NCBI GenBank assembly: GCA_017410325.1
Contig: JAFQRA010000015.1
Span: forward strand, 20,789 to 84,788
DNA from: Clostridia bacterium
GTDB lineage: Bacteria; Bacillota; Clostridia; Oscillospirales; Acutalibacteraceae
Reading direction: 5' to 3'
DNA length: 64,000 nt
Shown in pieces: positions 42,559 through 51,209 of the stretch. The translations under genes were made by a program, and so were the position numbers. The notes beneath the pieces were generated by a model. It worked only from the letters and a program-made list of their open reading frames with translations. It had not been told where the DNA came from and made no database searches. Numbering within the stretch: the first letter of the stretch is position 1; the number at the start of each line of letters is the position of its first letter.

Positions 42559-44046
42559 ATGACATCACAGCTTTTGGCATTCGTTCTCTATTTTGTAGCT
42601 GTCCTTGGTATCGGTCTTTTCTTCTTCTTCAAGTCGAAGGGTACCGGTGAAAAGGATTACTTCCTTGGCGGCCGTTCAATGGGTCCGTGGGTAACAGCGC
42701 TCAGCGCACAGGCCTCCGATATGTCCGGTTGGCTGCTTATGGGCTTCCCCGGCAGTATTCTTGCTTTCGGTATGGGTCAGGTCTGGATAGGTATCGGCCT
42801 TGCACTCGGTACTGCAGCAAACTGGATTTTCGTTGCAAGAAGACTCCGTAAGTTCTCACAGGTCTGCAACGATTCAATCACAATTCCGCAGTATCTTTCA
42901 AACCGCTTTATGGCGAAGAGCCGTGCTCTTCAGATTATCTGTGCAATCGTATTCCTTGTTTTCTTCACAATCTACGTTGCGTCAAGCTTCGTTGCAGGTC
43001 AGAAGGTATTCATCCAGGTTGTTCCCCAGCTTGCGGATAACCCCAACCTTGCACTTGTCATTTTTGCAGCAATTATTATTGTTTACACATTCTTCGGCGG
43101 CTTCAAGGCAGTTTGTTGGACGGACTTTTTCCAGGGCCTTATGATGCTTGCCGCACTTCTTGCCGTTCCCTTTATGCTCATCTTTGTTCAGGAGCTTGAC
43201 TTCAGCGTATTTGAAGCTGCTGACGGCGGTGTCAATCCCCTCAATCCCTTTGCAGCATCCTGGAAGGATATCGTTTCGGGTCTTGCATGGGGTCTCGGCT
43301 ACTTCGGTATGCCTCACATCATTGTCAGATTTATGTCTACAAAGAACGTTAAGGTTCTCAAGAAGTCTGCAACAATCGGTATCGTATGGGTTGTTCTCTC
43401 CCTCGGTGCAGCTATTGCTATGGCTATCCTGGGTAGAGCCTTCGCTCCCACACAGGCACTTGTTGATGCAGGCCAGCAGGAGCTTGTTTTCGTAACCCTT
43501 GCCCAGAAGCTTTTCCCCGGCTTTATTGCAGGTCTTCTTCTTTCCGCTATCGTTGCGGCTGCAATGAGCACGGCTGACTCTCAGCTTCTCGTTGCTTCCT
43601 CCTCTTTTACAAGCGATATTTACAAGCCCGTTTTCCGCAAGAACGCTTCCGATAAGGAAACCCTCTGGGTAGGCCGTATAGTTGTTCTTATTATCGCGGT
43701 TGTTGCTTTCTTTATCGCAAGCAGCAAGTCGGAAGGTGCATCAACGATTATGAGCCTTGTTGACAATGCCTGGGGCGGCTTCGGCGCAGCCTTCGGCCCC
43801 GTAATTCTCCTTTCACTCTTCTGGAAGAGAACTACATACAAGGGTGCTATCGCAGGCGTTGTCGTCGGTGCTGTCGTTGACGTTGCGTGGATGCTTCTTC
43901 TTTCCGAAACAGGTATCTACGAGCTTCTTCCCGGCTTTATCGCAGGCGGTCTTAGCTGTATCATCGTTTCGCTTCTCGATAAGGAGCCCACGAAGGAAGT
44001 TGTTGCAATGTTTGAAAAGGCAAGCAACATTTCAATCGAAGACTAA
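42559..44046 (+). CDS. putP: PutP-type sodium/proline symporter
   Basis: A 495-residue sodium:solute symporter with about 13 membrane segments. Family marks are DYFLGGRSMGPWVTALSAQASDMSGW near the N-terminus (21-46), TIPQYLSNRF, AMSTADSQLLVASSSFTSDI with the sodium-site Ser residues, and APxxG-like WGGFGAAFGPVILLSLFWKR. It takes up proline, or possibly pantothenate or another substrate, driven by sodium. GAGAGG precedes the ATG. It is monocistronic, ending in a bidirectional terminator. Confidence 0.94.
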   Translation: MTSQLLAFVLYFVAVLGIGLFFFFKSKGTGEKDYFLGGRSMGPWVTALSAQASDMSGWLLMGFPGSILAFGMGQVWIGIGLALGTAANWIFVARRLRKFSQVCNDSITIPQYLSNRFMAKSRALQIICAIVFLVFFTIYVASSFVAGQKVFIQVVPQLADNPNLALVIFAAIIIVYTFFGGFKAVCWTDFFQGLMMLAALLAVPFMLIFVQELDFSVFEAADGGVNPLNPFAASWKDIVSGLAWGLGYFGMPHIIVRFMSTKNVKVLKKSATIGIVWVVLSLGAAIAMAILGRAFAPTQALVDAGQQELVFVTLAQKLFPGFIAGLLLSAIVAAAMSTADSQLLVASSSFTSDIYKPVFRKNASDKETLWVGRIVVLIIAVVAFFIASSKSEGASTIMSLVDNAWGGFGAAFGPVILLSLFWKRTTYKGAIAGVVVGAVVDVAWMLLLSETGIYELLPGFIAGGLSCIIVSLLDKEPTKEVVAMFEKASNISIED

Positions 44047-44061
44047 TCAACATATAAAATT

Positions 44062-44104
44062 AAGCAAGGTAATTGCCAAGCGGCTTTTACCTTGCTTTTG
44101 TTTA
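44062..44104. terminator. Bidirectional terminator between putP and the alarmone synthetase gene
   Basis: Stem AAGCAAGGTAA (44062-44072) with TTACCTTGCTT (44087-44097), then TTTGTTT. The minus strand offers a weaker T run. Confidence 0.75.
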
Positions 44105-44791
44105 TTCGTTCATTACCTTTTTCCTCAGCTCGCCCATACGCTTGTCGAGTGCGGCGCTTTGCTCTGCACATTCAAACAGCTCTTTTGCCATTTCTTCCGT
44201 GAAATCAAAATCCTTTTTATATCTTAATTGGTGCTCAAGGCTTGCCCAGAAATCCATGGCCAGCGTGCGCAGCTGAATTTCAACCTTCATCAGCCTTTTT
44301 TCGTGTGCGAGGTAAATCGGTACGGCAACTATCAGGTGCAGGCTGCGGTAGCCGTTTTCTTTCGGATTTTCAATATAATCCTTTTTCCTTATAAGCATTA
44401 CATCGTCCTGCTTGAGCAGCGAATCGGCAAGCAGATAAACGTCCTCGGGAAACGGGCAGGTAACTCTGATTCCCGCAATATCGTTGATATAGTTTTCTAT
44501 GTTGTCAACGTCAAACGCCAGGTCTCTGCGTTCAAGCTTTTCAATAATGCTCGGTACGGATTTTATTCTTGTTTTAATTGAGCTTATGGGATTTCTGTCA
44601 TATTTGAGCGAGAATTCCTCGTTGAGCACCCTGAATTTGGTTTCAACCTCCATAAGCGCACAGCGGTAGTAGGATAGAAGCCGCCTGAATTCAACAGCCT
44701 TTTCCTGCACTATCTCAAGCGTGATTTCGTTTGCCGAATCTATAAGCTTTTCCTTGAAAAGCCTTTCTTCATTTGCTCTTTCAGATCTCAT
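44102..44791 (-). CDS. RelQ-like small alarmone synthetase
   Basis: A 229-residue GTP pyrophosphokinase family protein without the (p)ppGpp hydrolase half. The synthetase core shows NDIAGIRVTCPFPEDVYLL and YIENPKENGYRSLHLIV (about 135-150), VEIQLRTLAMDFWASLEHQL. These match RelQ/RelP/YjbM-type enzymes, which make (p)ppGpp from GTP or GDP and ATP. The start is ATG 44791 inside the end of the kinase gene (11-base overlap), so it is the third gene of the two-component operon and probably translationally coupled. This links the signal sensed by the kinase with alarmone synthesis. Confidence 0.9.
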   Translation of the reverse strand: MRSERANEERLFKEKLIDSANEITLEIVQEKAVEFRRLLSYYRCALMEVETKFRVLNEEFSLKYDRNPISSIKTRIKSVPSIIEKLERRDLAFDVDNIENYINDIAGIRVTCPFPEDVYLLADSLLKQDDVMLIRKKDYIENPKENGYRSLHLIVAVPIYLAHEKRLMKVEIQLRTLAMDFWASLEHQLRYKKDFDFTEEMAKELFECAEQSAALDKRMGELRKKVMNE

Positions 44792-46322
44792 TTTCGGTTT
44801 CTCCGTTAGGTTTCTTAATATCAAAGTTGAATGTTACGCCGCCCTCAACGTTTTGGGCTGAGTAGGGCATACCGTGCAATTCCTGAATAGCCTTGACTAT
44901 CGAAAGCCCGAGGCCGAATCTGCCTTCTTCTCTTGAGTGGGCTTTGTCTGCCCTGTAGAAGCTCTGCCATATATTTTCAAGGTCGTTTTCGGCAATATGG
45001 TCGCCCGTATTGAATACGCTTACCCGTACGCTGTCTTCGGTTTCCCGTGCACTGAGTATTATTTTTTTGTCGTACTTGGCGTGGGAAAGGGCGTTTGAAA
45101 CATAATTGTGTATAACCATTTCGAGCCTTTCGGGGTCGCCGCGGCCCATTAAACCGTTCGGAATATTGTTGATGATTTCAATACCGCTTTCTTTGGCGAG
45201 AATATCGTAGGACTCAATGCTTTCTCTGGTGAATTCGCCTATATCGAAATTTCTGCATTTGAGCGTATAGCTGCCCGTTTCGTATTTGGAAAGCTCAAGC
45301 ATATCGCACACAAGTCTGTTCATCTTGTGCGTTTCCTCTATGATAATGTCGCAGTAATCGTCCGTGTTCATTCTGCCCGATTTCATACCGAGCTTCAGGC
45401 CTTCCGCATAGCCCTGAATAATTGCAATCGGGGTTTTCAATTCGTGCGAGGAGTTGGAAACAAATTCCTTGCGCATCTGCTCAACCTTTATTTTGTGCTC
45501 GATATCCGCTTCAAGCTGTTCGTTTTTCTGCTGCAAATCCTTGAGCGTTGCATCAAGCGAAGCGGAAAGCGTGTTTATGCTCTGCCCGAGCTCACCGATT
45601 TCGTTGTTGGCGTACGGCGGACATTTCTGTGAAAAGTCCATCTTCGCCATATCCCTCGTAATCTTGTTCATTTCAATGAGCGGCTTGCTGAAATGGTGAA
45701 GATAAACGTACATCGAAATAATAATGAACATAAACGTTGCACACGCGATTATGCTCACGTACCGTGTCGTGGCGTTTGCCGTTGCGGAAAGGTAATCCAT
45801 CTGCGCATAAACCTTAAGCGAGCCCGAGGTACCCAGCGGCGTGCTGAACATAAGATACTGTAACCCGTTGCTGTCGTCCTTCAGCGTTTCGTAGTAAGTT
45901 CCGTTGTCCAGCACTCTGCGCTCAATCAGGGTGAGGTTTCGTGTGCGCATTACGTCAAAAAGGTTAATTCCCGAATCCTCAACCCAGTCCTGCAAAAAGT
46001 CGTTGATTGCGGAAATATAAACGAGCCTGCCTTCGTTGTTGTATATTTCAACCTCTACGTTGTAGTTGTCCTCAATTACCGTCATATCGCCGTAAAAATC
46101 CTTGCTTTCGTACAGTGCCTGGTTTATCTGTTCGGAAGCAAATACAAGGTTTTTGGTCTGGCGTATGGTGTAAATTATCGGTATCAGCTGGGAATTCGCA
46201 AGCAGTATAGCAAGCGTGCCGGCACAGATAAAAAAAGCAGTAACCCCGAAGAACTGCGTCCTCAGGGAATACTTTTTGCCTTTTATCTTTTGAATTCTTC
46301 TTCGGATTCTCTTTTTCATCAT
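44781..46322 (-). CDS. Sensor histidine kinase
   Basis: A 513-residue membrane kinase. Transmembrane segments lie at about 24-48 and 186-206, with an extracellular sensor domain of about 140 residues between them. A HAMP linker and coiled coil follow, then HisKA with the phosphorylated His in SNSSHELKTPIAIIQG (about 290), and HATPase with VIHNYVSNALSHAKY (N box), FNTGDHI (G1) and EGRFGLGLSIVKAI (G2). The start overlaps the stop of the response regulator gene (ATGATG), so the pair is coupled. The signal is unknown; the sensor domain has no recognised fold. Confidence 0.94.
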   Translation of the reverse strand: MMKKRIRRRIQKIKGKKYSLRTQFFGVTAFFICAGTLAILLANSQLIPIIYTIRQTKNLVFASEQINQALYESKDFYGDMTVIEDNYNVEVEIYNNEGRLVYISAINDFLQDWVEDSGINLFDVMRTRNLTLIERRVLDNGTYYETLKDDSNGLQYLMFSTPLGTSGSLKVYAQMDYLSATANATTRYVSIIACATFMFIIISMYVYLHHFSKPLIEMNKITRDMAKMDFSQKCPPYANNEIGELGQSINTLSASLDATLKDLQQKNEQLEADIEHKIKVEQMRKEFVSNSSHELKTPIAIIQGYAEGLKLGMKSGRMNTDDYCDIIIEETHKMNRLVCDMLELSKYETGSYTLKCRNFDIGEFTRESIESYDILAKESGIEIINNIPNGLMGRGDPERLEMVIHNYVSNALSHAKYDKKIILSARETEDSVRVSVFNTGDHIAENDLENIWQSFYRADKAHSREEGRFGLGLSIVKAIQELHGMPYSAQNVEGGVTFNFDIKKPNGETENEI

Positions 46323-46999
46323 TCAGCCTCTATTTTGTAGCCTATGCCGTAAACTGTCTTAAGGTGGTCGTTACCCCATTGGCCGAGCTTTGTGCGAAGT
46401 CGGGCAACGTGGCTGTCAACCGTGCGTATGTCGCCTGCGTAATCGTAGCCCCAGATATCGTCAAGCAGCTGCTCTCTGGAAAAAACTCTGCCTACGGAGG
46501 AAAGCAGCTTTAAAAGAATGTTGTATTCTTTTAAGGTCAGCTCAAGTGCCGCGCCGTCAAGCGTTACAACGTGGGCGGTTTCGTCCACCGTAAGTCCGCA
46601 CAGAGAGGGGAGCTTGCCCGTTTCTTCCGCTTCTCCGCCTGCTCGTCTCAGAAGAGCGGCAACTCTTTTCATAAGCACACCGGGGCTGAAGGGCTTGGTA
46701 ACGTAATCGTCTGCACCGACCTCAAAGCCCATAAGCTCGTCAAATTCCTCGCTTCTTGCCGTGAGCATCAGAATAGGCACGTTGGACTTTTCTCTTATCC
46801 TTCGGCAGACCTCCCAGCCGTCCATATTCGGCATCATAACGTCGAGTATGAGTGCGTCAATACTGCCCTGCGTGTTGAATATTTCAAGTGCCACATCGCC
46901 GTCGTTGGCTTCAATTGCCTCGTAGCCCTCACAACTTAAAAAATCGCACACAAGCCTGCGGATTCTGGCTTCATCGTCTGCAACAATAATTCTTTTCAT
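46319..46999 (-). CDS. OmpR family response regulator
   Basis: A 226-residue regulator: receiver domain with ADDEARIRRL, the phosphorylated Asp in ALILDVMMPNMDGWEV (about 53) and YVTKPFSP (Lys about 102), then a winged helix with LTLKEYNILLKLLSS and DIRTVDSHVARLRTKLG (about 200). It is the first gene of the operon with the histidine kinase and the alarmone synthetase. It follows the promoter at 47029-47057 and an AAAGGAG site. Confidence 0.96.
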   Translation of the reverse strand: MKRIIVADDEARIRRLVCDFLSCEGYEAIEANDGDVALEIFNTQGSIDALILDVMMPNMDGWEVCRRIREKSNVPILMLTARSEEFDELMGFEVGADDYVTKPFSPGVLMKRVAALLRRAGGEAEETGKLPSLCGLTVDETAHVVTLDGAALELTLKEYNILLKLLSSVGRVFSREQLLDDIWGYDYAGDIRTVDSHVARLRTKLGQWGNDHLKTVYGIGYKIEAE

Positions 47000-47028
47000 T
47001 TATCATCAAACTCCTTTTCTTTGGCTTA

Positions 47029-47057
47029 ATTTTATCATAATACGCCGTTTTAGGCAA
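47029..47057 (-). promoter_or_regulatory. Promoter of the two-component/alarmone operon
   Basis: Minus-strand -35 TTGCCT (47057-47052), 17-bp spacer, -10 TAAAAT (47034-47029). The spacer contains the 3' half of a short CCGTT/AACGG inverted repeat. Confidence 0.6.
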
Positions 47058-47098
47058 CGGTTTTAACAGTCATTTAACATTTTGGCAACAGCTTCGTG

Positions 47099-47127
47099 TA
47101 ATATCTGTAATTTTGATTACATATTTA
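47099..47127 (+). promoter_or_regulatory. SigE-like promoter of spoIVFA-spoIVFB
   Basis: TAATATC (47099-47105), 14 bp, CATATTTA (47120-47127). This agrees with the Bacillus SigE pattern KMATATT-N14-CATACAnT in the first box and CATA of the second, and with the site before spoIIID in this window. The predicted start near 47134 is about 10 bases before the GGGAGG site. Confidence 0.45.
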
Positions 47128-47155
47128 TTTACAAGTTGTTATAGGGAGGTTAAAT

Positions 47156-47908
47156 ATGGAAGGCTTTGATGAAACATATCCGAGAAAACGCCCGGTGAAT
47201 TCCAAAAAGAAAAAGCAGAGCATAAAGCACGATTGGCTAGTCGGCATCTCTTCGGCACAGCTTACGCTGGCTGTTATCGGAATAGCCTTGCTTTTGCTTA
47301 TTTCAAAGGCTTCTCCTACGGGCTTTAACGATTTGAGGGCGCGCTTCAACGCGATTATGAGCAATGATATGAGCGTTTCGCAGGTTGTAAACGCAGTTAA
47401 AAATCTTATTCCCGATATGACTCCTGCCGAAGAGGAGACGAGTCTTCCCTCGGGCGGTGAGGATGTTGCTCTTTACGAGGCAACGGATAACGTTTGCTTT
47501 GCGCCCATAGAAACCACGGTTGATATCTGTTTGCCCGTTGAGGGCGAGTTTACCTCACGCTTCGGTTACCGCACTCACCCGATAACGGGCGAATTCGGCG
47601 TACATAACGGGCTTGACATTGCCGCACCCGAGGGCACTAAAATTTCTTCCGCTTTCAACGGCGTTGTAGAAGAGGTTGGCTGTAACAAGGTCAGAGGCAA
47701 TTATATCCTCGTTGCGCACGGCGGTGAAACAAAAACGCTTTATATGCACTGCTCCGAGATTATTGCACCCGAGGGCGCAGTCGTAAGGCAGGGCGAAATA
47801 ATAGCGCTCGTGGGGAATACGGGCTGGTCAACGGGTGCGCATCTGCATTTTTCAATTATAATAGGCGGTAAATACTGCAACCCGGAGTGGCTGCTCAATG
47901 ACCTTTAA
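47156..47908 (+). CDS. SpoIVFA-like protein with an M23 (LytM) domain
   Basis: A 250-residue membrane protein: basic cytoplasmic N-terminus (1-36), one membrane segment (about 40-58, LTLAVIGIALLLLI), a linker, and a C-terminal LytM/M23 domain starting near residue 125 (FTSRFGYRTHPITG). All zinc-site residues are present: VHNGLDIAAP (His and Asp), YMHC and GAHLHFSI. The next gene, which overlaps it by 11 bases, is an SpoIVFB-type protease; that arrangement indicates SpoIVFA, which in Bacillus holds SpoIVFB in check and is cut during engulfment. An independent murein endopeptidase remains possible. GGGAGG precedes the ATG. Confidence 0.85.
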   Translation: MEGFDETYPRKRPVNSKKKKQSIKHDWLVGISSAQLTLAVIGIALLLLISKASPTGFNDLRARFNAIMSNDMSVSQVVNAVKNLIPDMTPAEEETSLPSGGEDVALYEATDNVCFAPIETTVDICLPVEGEFTSRFGYRTHPITGEFGVHNGLDIAAPEGTKISSAFNGVVEEVGCNKVRGNYILVAHGGETKTLYMHCSEIIAPEGAVVRQGEIIALVGNTGWSTGAHLHFSIIIGGKYCNPEWLLNDL

Positions 47909-48494
47909 AGTAAAAGGCAGCCGTGTCAGCATCAGCTTTTTCTTCTTCTTTACCGTTTGCATTGCTTTGGTGCTCGACACTACCAACACCGCCGTGCTGA
48001 CAATTTTCGCCGCCGTAATTCACGAAAGCGGACATCTTATTTGTATGCTTGCCTGCGGCGAAAAGCCGAGCAAGGTGTTTCTTGCACCCTTCGGTATGTG
48101 CATAACCCGTTTTTCGGGCTGCAGCCACCGCAGAGAAATGTGCATAGCTCTTGCAGGCCCTGCCGCCAATCTTTTTGCAGCGGCTGTTATGGCGGCTGTA
48201 ATGTGTATTTGCGATTTGAACGGACTTTTCAAGCCCATAGCCGTCAACGTCAGCCTTGCTCTGTTTAATCTTCTGCCAATTGAGCCACTCGACTGCGGCA
48301 GGGCAATCAAATGCCGCCTGATGTGCCGTATGAATTCAGCCAAAGCGGAAAAAACGGTTTTTATATTGGGCATAATCTGCCTTATTCCGCTTTCGGCTTT
48401 CGGGTTTTATATACTCATACGAAGCCGCTACAACATAACTCTTGTGCTTGCAAGTATTTATTTATCCTTTACACTCTTGAAAAGAAGGGAATAA
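47898..48494 (+). CDS. SpoIVFB-like M50 intramembrane metalloprotease
   Basis: A 198-residue site-2 protease homologue with about six membrane segments. The zinc site is AAVIHESGHLICM (HExxH form, about 38-50), and LFNLLPIEPLDCGRAIK (about 120-136) supplies the third-ligand Asp in LDxGR. In Bacillus SpoIVFB removes the SigK pro-sequence in the mother cell. The overlap with the SpoIVFA-like gene and the presence of spoIIID and sigE in the same window support that role. It is a little shorter than Bacillus SpoIVFB (no CBS domain visible). Confidence 0.88.
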   Translation: MTFKVKGSRVSISFFFFFTVCIALVLDTTNTAVLTIFAAVIHESGHLICMLACGEKPSKVFLAPFGMCITRFSGCSHRREMCIALAGPAANLFAAAVMAAVMCICDLNGLFKPIAVNVSLALFNLLPIEPLDCGRAIKCRLMCRMNSAKAEKTVFILGIICLIPLSAFGFYILIRSRYNITLVLASIYLSFTLLKRRE

Positions 48495-48501
48495 TGTTGT
48501 A

Positions 48502-48523
48502 CAATAATCAGGTTATTATTGTT
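48502..48523 (+). terminator. Weak hairpin after spoIVFB
   Basis: ACAATAAT (48502-48509) and ATTATTGT (48516-48523) form an 8-bp AT-rich stem, followed by TTAA only. It may reduce readthrough into the radical SAM gene. Confidence 0.4.
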
Positions 48524-48543
48524 TAATCATCTGGAGGACGTTT

Positions 48544-50418
48544 ATGCTTTCCGAAAAGCTCGAAAGAATACTTCCGCTTGTCCAGAAGCCCGGCAGATAT
48601 ACGGGCGGCGAGCTCAACAGTATTGTAAAGGATAAAGAAAATATTGATATCCGCTACGCTTTTTGCTTCCCCGATACTTATGAAGTGGGTATGTCACACC
48701 TCGGCATCAAGATTCTCTATTCGCTTGTCAATGAAAGGGAGGATGCCTGGTGCGAGCGCGTTTTTGCACCGTGGGTTGATATGGAGGAGAAAATGCGCGA
48801 AAACGGCATTCTTCTCTACGGCCTCGAAAGCGGCGACCCGATAAGGGATTTTGACCTTATCGGCTTTACACTGCAGTATGAAATGAGCTATTCCAACGTG
48901 CTCAATATGCTCGACCTTGCAGGCCTGCCCGTCTACGCTAAGGACAGAAAAGACCTGATGCCGATTGTTATTGCAGGCGGTCCGTGCGTATGTAATGCGG
49001 AGCCTATGGCTGATTTCATTGATATTATGCTCCCCGGTGAGGGCGAAGAGGTTACGAACGACCTTATTGATCTGCTCAAAATCCATAAGGCAAAGGGCTC
49101 GACAAAGCAGGAATTTCTGCTTGAGGCGGCTAAAATAAAAGGCGTCTATGTGCCCTCACTCTATGATATTGAATACAACGCGGATAACACCGTTAAGGCA
49201 ATAAAGCCTTTGGGTACGGCACCCGAAAGAGTTGAAAAAAGAATAATCAGCGACCTTGATAAGGTGTATTTCCCCGAAACGTTTATTGTACCTTCCGTCG
49301 AGATTATTCACGACAGAACGGTTGCCGAAATTTTCCGCGGCTGTATCCGCGGCTGCCGCTTCTGCCAGGCGGGCTATATCTACCGTCCGATAAGGGAAAA
49401 GACAGCGGAAACCGTAAACCGTGACTGCAAGCGAATCTGCGATTCAACCGGCTATGACGAGGTTTCCCTCTGCTCACTGAGCACCAGCGACTACACCGAG
49501 CTTGAGCCGCTGCTCAACAAGCTGCTTGACTGGACGGTAAAGGACAGGGTGAACATTGCTCTGCCCTCGCTTCGCGCAGACAACTTTTCAAAAGAGCTTT
49601 CCGAGCGCCTTGCTTCTGTCAGAAGGAGCGGTCTTACCTTTGCACCGGAAGCCGGCTCACAGCGTATGCGTGACGTAATAAACAAAAACCTTACCGAGGA
49701 AGAAATCCTTTCCGCCGCAAGGAAGGCCTTTGATGCGGGCTGGACAAGCGTTAAGCTCTACTTTATGCTCGGTCTCCCGACGGAAACGGATGAGGATATT
49801 GTTGCCATAGCTCAGCTTGCACAGAAGGTGGTTGACGAATTCTACCGCAACCCCAACAAGCCCAAGGGCAAGGGCGTAAATGTAAGCATCAGCGTTGCCC
49901 CCTTTGTGCCCAAGCCCTTCACGCCTTTCCAGTGGGAGGGTCAGAACAGCAAGGAGGAGCTGCTTCGCAAGCAGCAGCTTGTCATCAGCAGCCTTACAAG
50001 CCGTAAAATTTCGCTCACCCGCCACAATACGGATATGAGCTTCCTTGAAGGTGTGTTCGCAAGGGGCGACAGACGCCTTTCCGCCGTTATTGAAACCGCC
50101 TGGAAAAGAGGCTGTAAGCTTGACGGCTGGGATGAGTGCTTCCGCCTTGACGACTGGATGGCAAGCTTTGACGATTGCGGCATAGACCCGGCCTTCTATG
50201 CAGGCAGGGAAAGAAGCCTTGATGAAATTCTGCCGTGGGATCATCTTGACTACGGAGTTACCAAGAATCATTTGATCAGAGAATACACAAAGGCACACAA
50301 CAACGAAACTACTCCGCATTGCCGGGAAAAGTGCTCGGGCTGCGGTGCCAACAAGATTAACGGAGGTGAATGCGATGCGCTGCGTAAGAGTAGTTCTTGC
50401 CAAAAAGGGCAGGGCTAA
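48544..50418 (+). CDS. Radical SAM protein with B12-binding-like N-terminus
   Basis: A 624-residue radical SAM enzyme. An N-terminal domain (about 1-230, YAFCFPDTYEVGMSHLGIKIL) resembles a cobalamin-binding fold, followed by the iron-sulfur site in FRGCIRGCRFCQAGYIYRP (CxxxCxxC, about 260-278). The SAM-binding VSLCSLSTSDY and FAPEAGSQRMRD segments follow, and a C-terminal Cys-rich patch (CREKCSGCGANKINGGEC) may bind a further metal. This family (TIGR03960-like) always adjoins the DUF2344 protein found next; its reaction is not established. It overlaps that gene by 44 bases. Confidence 0.9.
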   Translation: MLSEKLERILPLVQKPGRYTGGELNSIVKDKENIDIRYAFCFPDTYEVGMSHLGIKILYSLVNEREDAWCERVFAPWVDMEEKMRENGILLYGLESGDPIRDFDLIGFTLQYEMSYSNVLNMLDLAGLPVYAKDRKDLMPIVIAGGPCVCNAEPMADFIDIMLPGEGEEVTNDLIDLLKIHKAKGSTKQEFLLEAAKIKGVYVPSLYDIEYNADNTVKAIKPLGTAPERVEKRIISDLDKVYFPETFIVPSVEIIHDRTVAEIFRGCIRGCRFCQAGYIYRPIREKTAETVNRDCKRICDSTGYDEVSLCSLSTSDYTELEPLLNKLLDWTVKDRVNIALPSLRADNFSKELSERLASVRRSGLTFAPEAGSQRMRDVINKNLTEEEILSAARKAFDAGWTSVKLYFMLGLPTETDEDIVAIAQLAQKVVDEFYRNPNKPKGKGVNVSISVAPFVPKPFTPFQWEGQNSKEELLRKQQLVISSLTSRKISLTRHNTDMSFLEGVFARGDRRLSAVIETAWKRGCKLDGWDECFRLDDWMASFDDCGIDPAFYAGRERSLDEILPWDHLDYGVTKNHLIREYTKAHNNETTPHCREKCSGCGANKINGGECDALRKSSSCQKGQG

Positions 50419-51031
50419 ATATACCTCGCACCTCGATATGCAAAGATGTATGATGCGTGCCGTGCGCCGTGCAGGCATTGTCCTGTGGTATACCGAGGGC
50501 TTTAACCCTCACCCCTACGTAACCTTTGCGCTTCCGTTGCCGCTCGGTGTGGAGAGTGACGGCGAACCCGTTGACATACGCCTTGAGGGTGACATTTCCA
50601 ACACCGAGGTAAAAAGAAAGCTCAATCCCGTTCTGCCCGAGGGCATAGAGGTTGTCCGTGTTGAAAACGCGGTCAATAAACCCGGCGATATAGCTTTTGC
50701 AAAATACAGTACAGTAATTTACAGCTTTGAGGGTGCAAGGGAAAAAATCCTTTCTGCCCTCGCTTCGGGTAATCTTCCTGCCGAGAAGACGGGCAAGTCA
50801 GGCAGACACAAGGTTACAAAGCAGGTCAATATTGCCGAAATGATGGGGGATTACACCGTAAGCGAAAACGGAGACTTTGTTGAAATAGACATAGTTCTTG
50901 CCGCAGGCAGCACCAGAAATGCAAGCCCGTTTCTGCTTCTTGAAGCGCTTTCGGCCGTCACGGGGGAGAGCATAGAATACAAAAGCGTCACCCGTAAAGG
51001 AATTTTACTTGCAAACCTTGAAAATTTTTAA
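50375..51031 (+). CDS. Radical SAM-associated protein (DUF2344)
   Basis: A 218-residue cytoplasmic protein of the DUF2344 family. RVVLAKKGRAKYTSHLDMQR near the start and YTEGFNPHPYVTFALPLPLG (about 42-61) are typical. In many Firmicutes it is fused to or encoded beside the radical SAM enzyme upstream, sometimes near ribosomal protein genes and rne/rng-like genes, so a role in RNA or ribosome modification is suspected but unproven. The start at 50375 follows GGAGG inside the end of the upstream gene. Confidence 0.88.
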   Translation: MRCVRVVLAKKGRAKYTSHLDMQRCMMRAVRRAGIVLWYTEGFNPHPYVTFALPLPLGVESDGEPVDIRLEGDISNTEVKRKLNPVLPEGIEVVRVENAVNKPGDIAFAKYSTVIYSFEGAREKILSALASGNLPAEKTGKSGRHKVTKQVNIAEMMGDYTVSENGDFVEIDIVLAAGSTRNASPFLLLEALSAVTGESIEYKSVTRKGILLANLENF

Positions 51032-51039
51032 AAAAACAC

Positions 51040-51068
51040 TTGCATTTTGGAAATGTTTGTGTTAATAT
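51040..51068 (+). promoter_or_regulatory. Promoter of rplS
   Basis: -35 TTGCAT (51040-51045), 17-bp spacer, -10 TAATAT (51063-51068), 142 bases before the start codon. Confidence 0.7.
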
Positions 51069-51074
51069 ACTTTA

Positions 51075-51205
51075 GCGTTTGTTATCCGTCGTGTTCCAAA
51101 GACGGGAATTAATGCAAAAAACATTAATGCTGGCGGTCCTCTTTCAAATGCTTTTTCACAAAGTATAGTTGTTACGAACGCCTGAAAATTTATTTGGAGG
51201 AAATT
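51075..51205 (+). promoter_or_regulatory. Structured leader of rplS (candidate L19 autoregulatory leader)
   Basis: The 5' untranslated RNA contains a stem CCGTC (51086-51090) with GACGG (51101-51105), a second stem ATTAATG (51108-51114) with CATTAAT (51122-51128), and further pairable GGCGGTCC. Ribosomal L19 leaders in Firmicutes are known to bind L19 and control translation. Whether this sequence belongs to that Rfam family was not checked. Confidence 0.45.
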
Positions 51206-51209
51206 AAAG

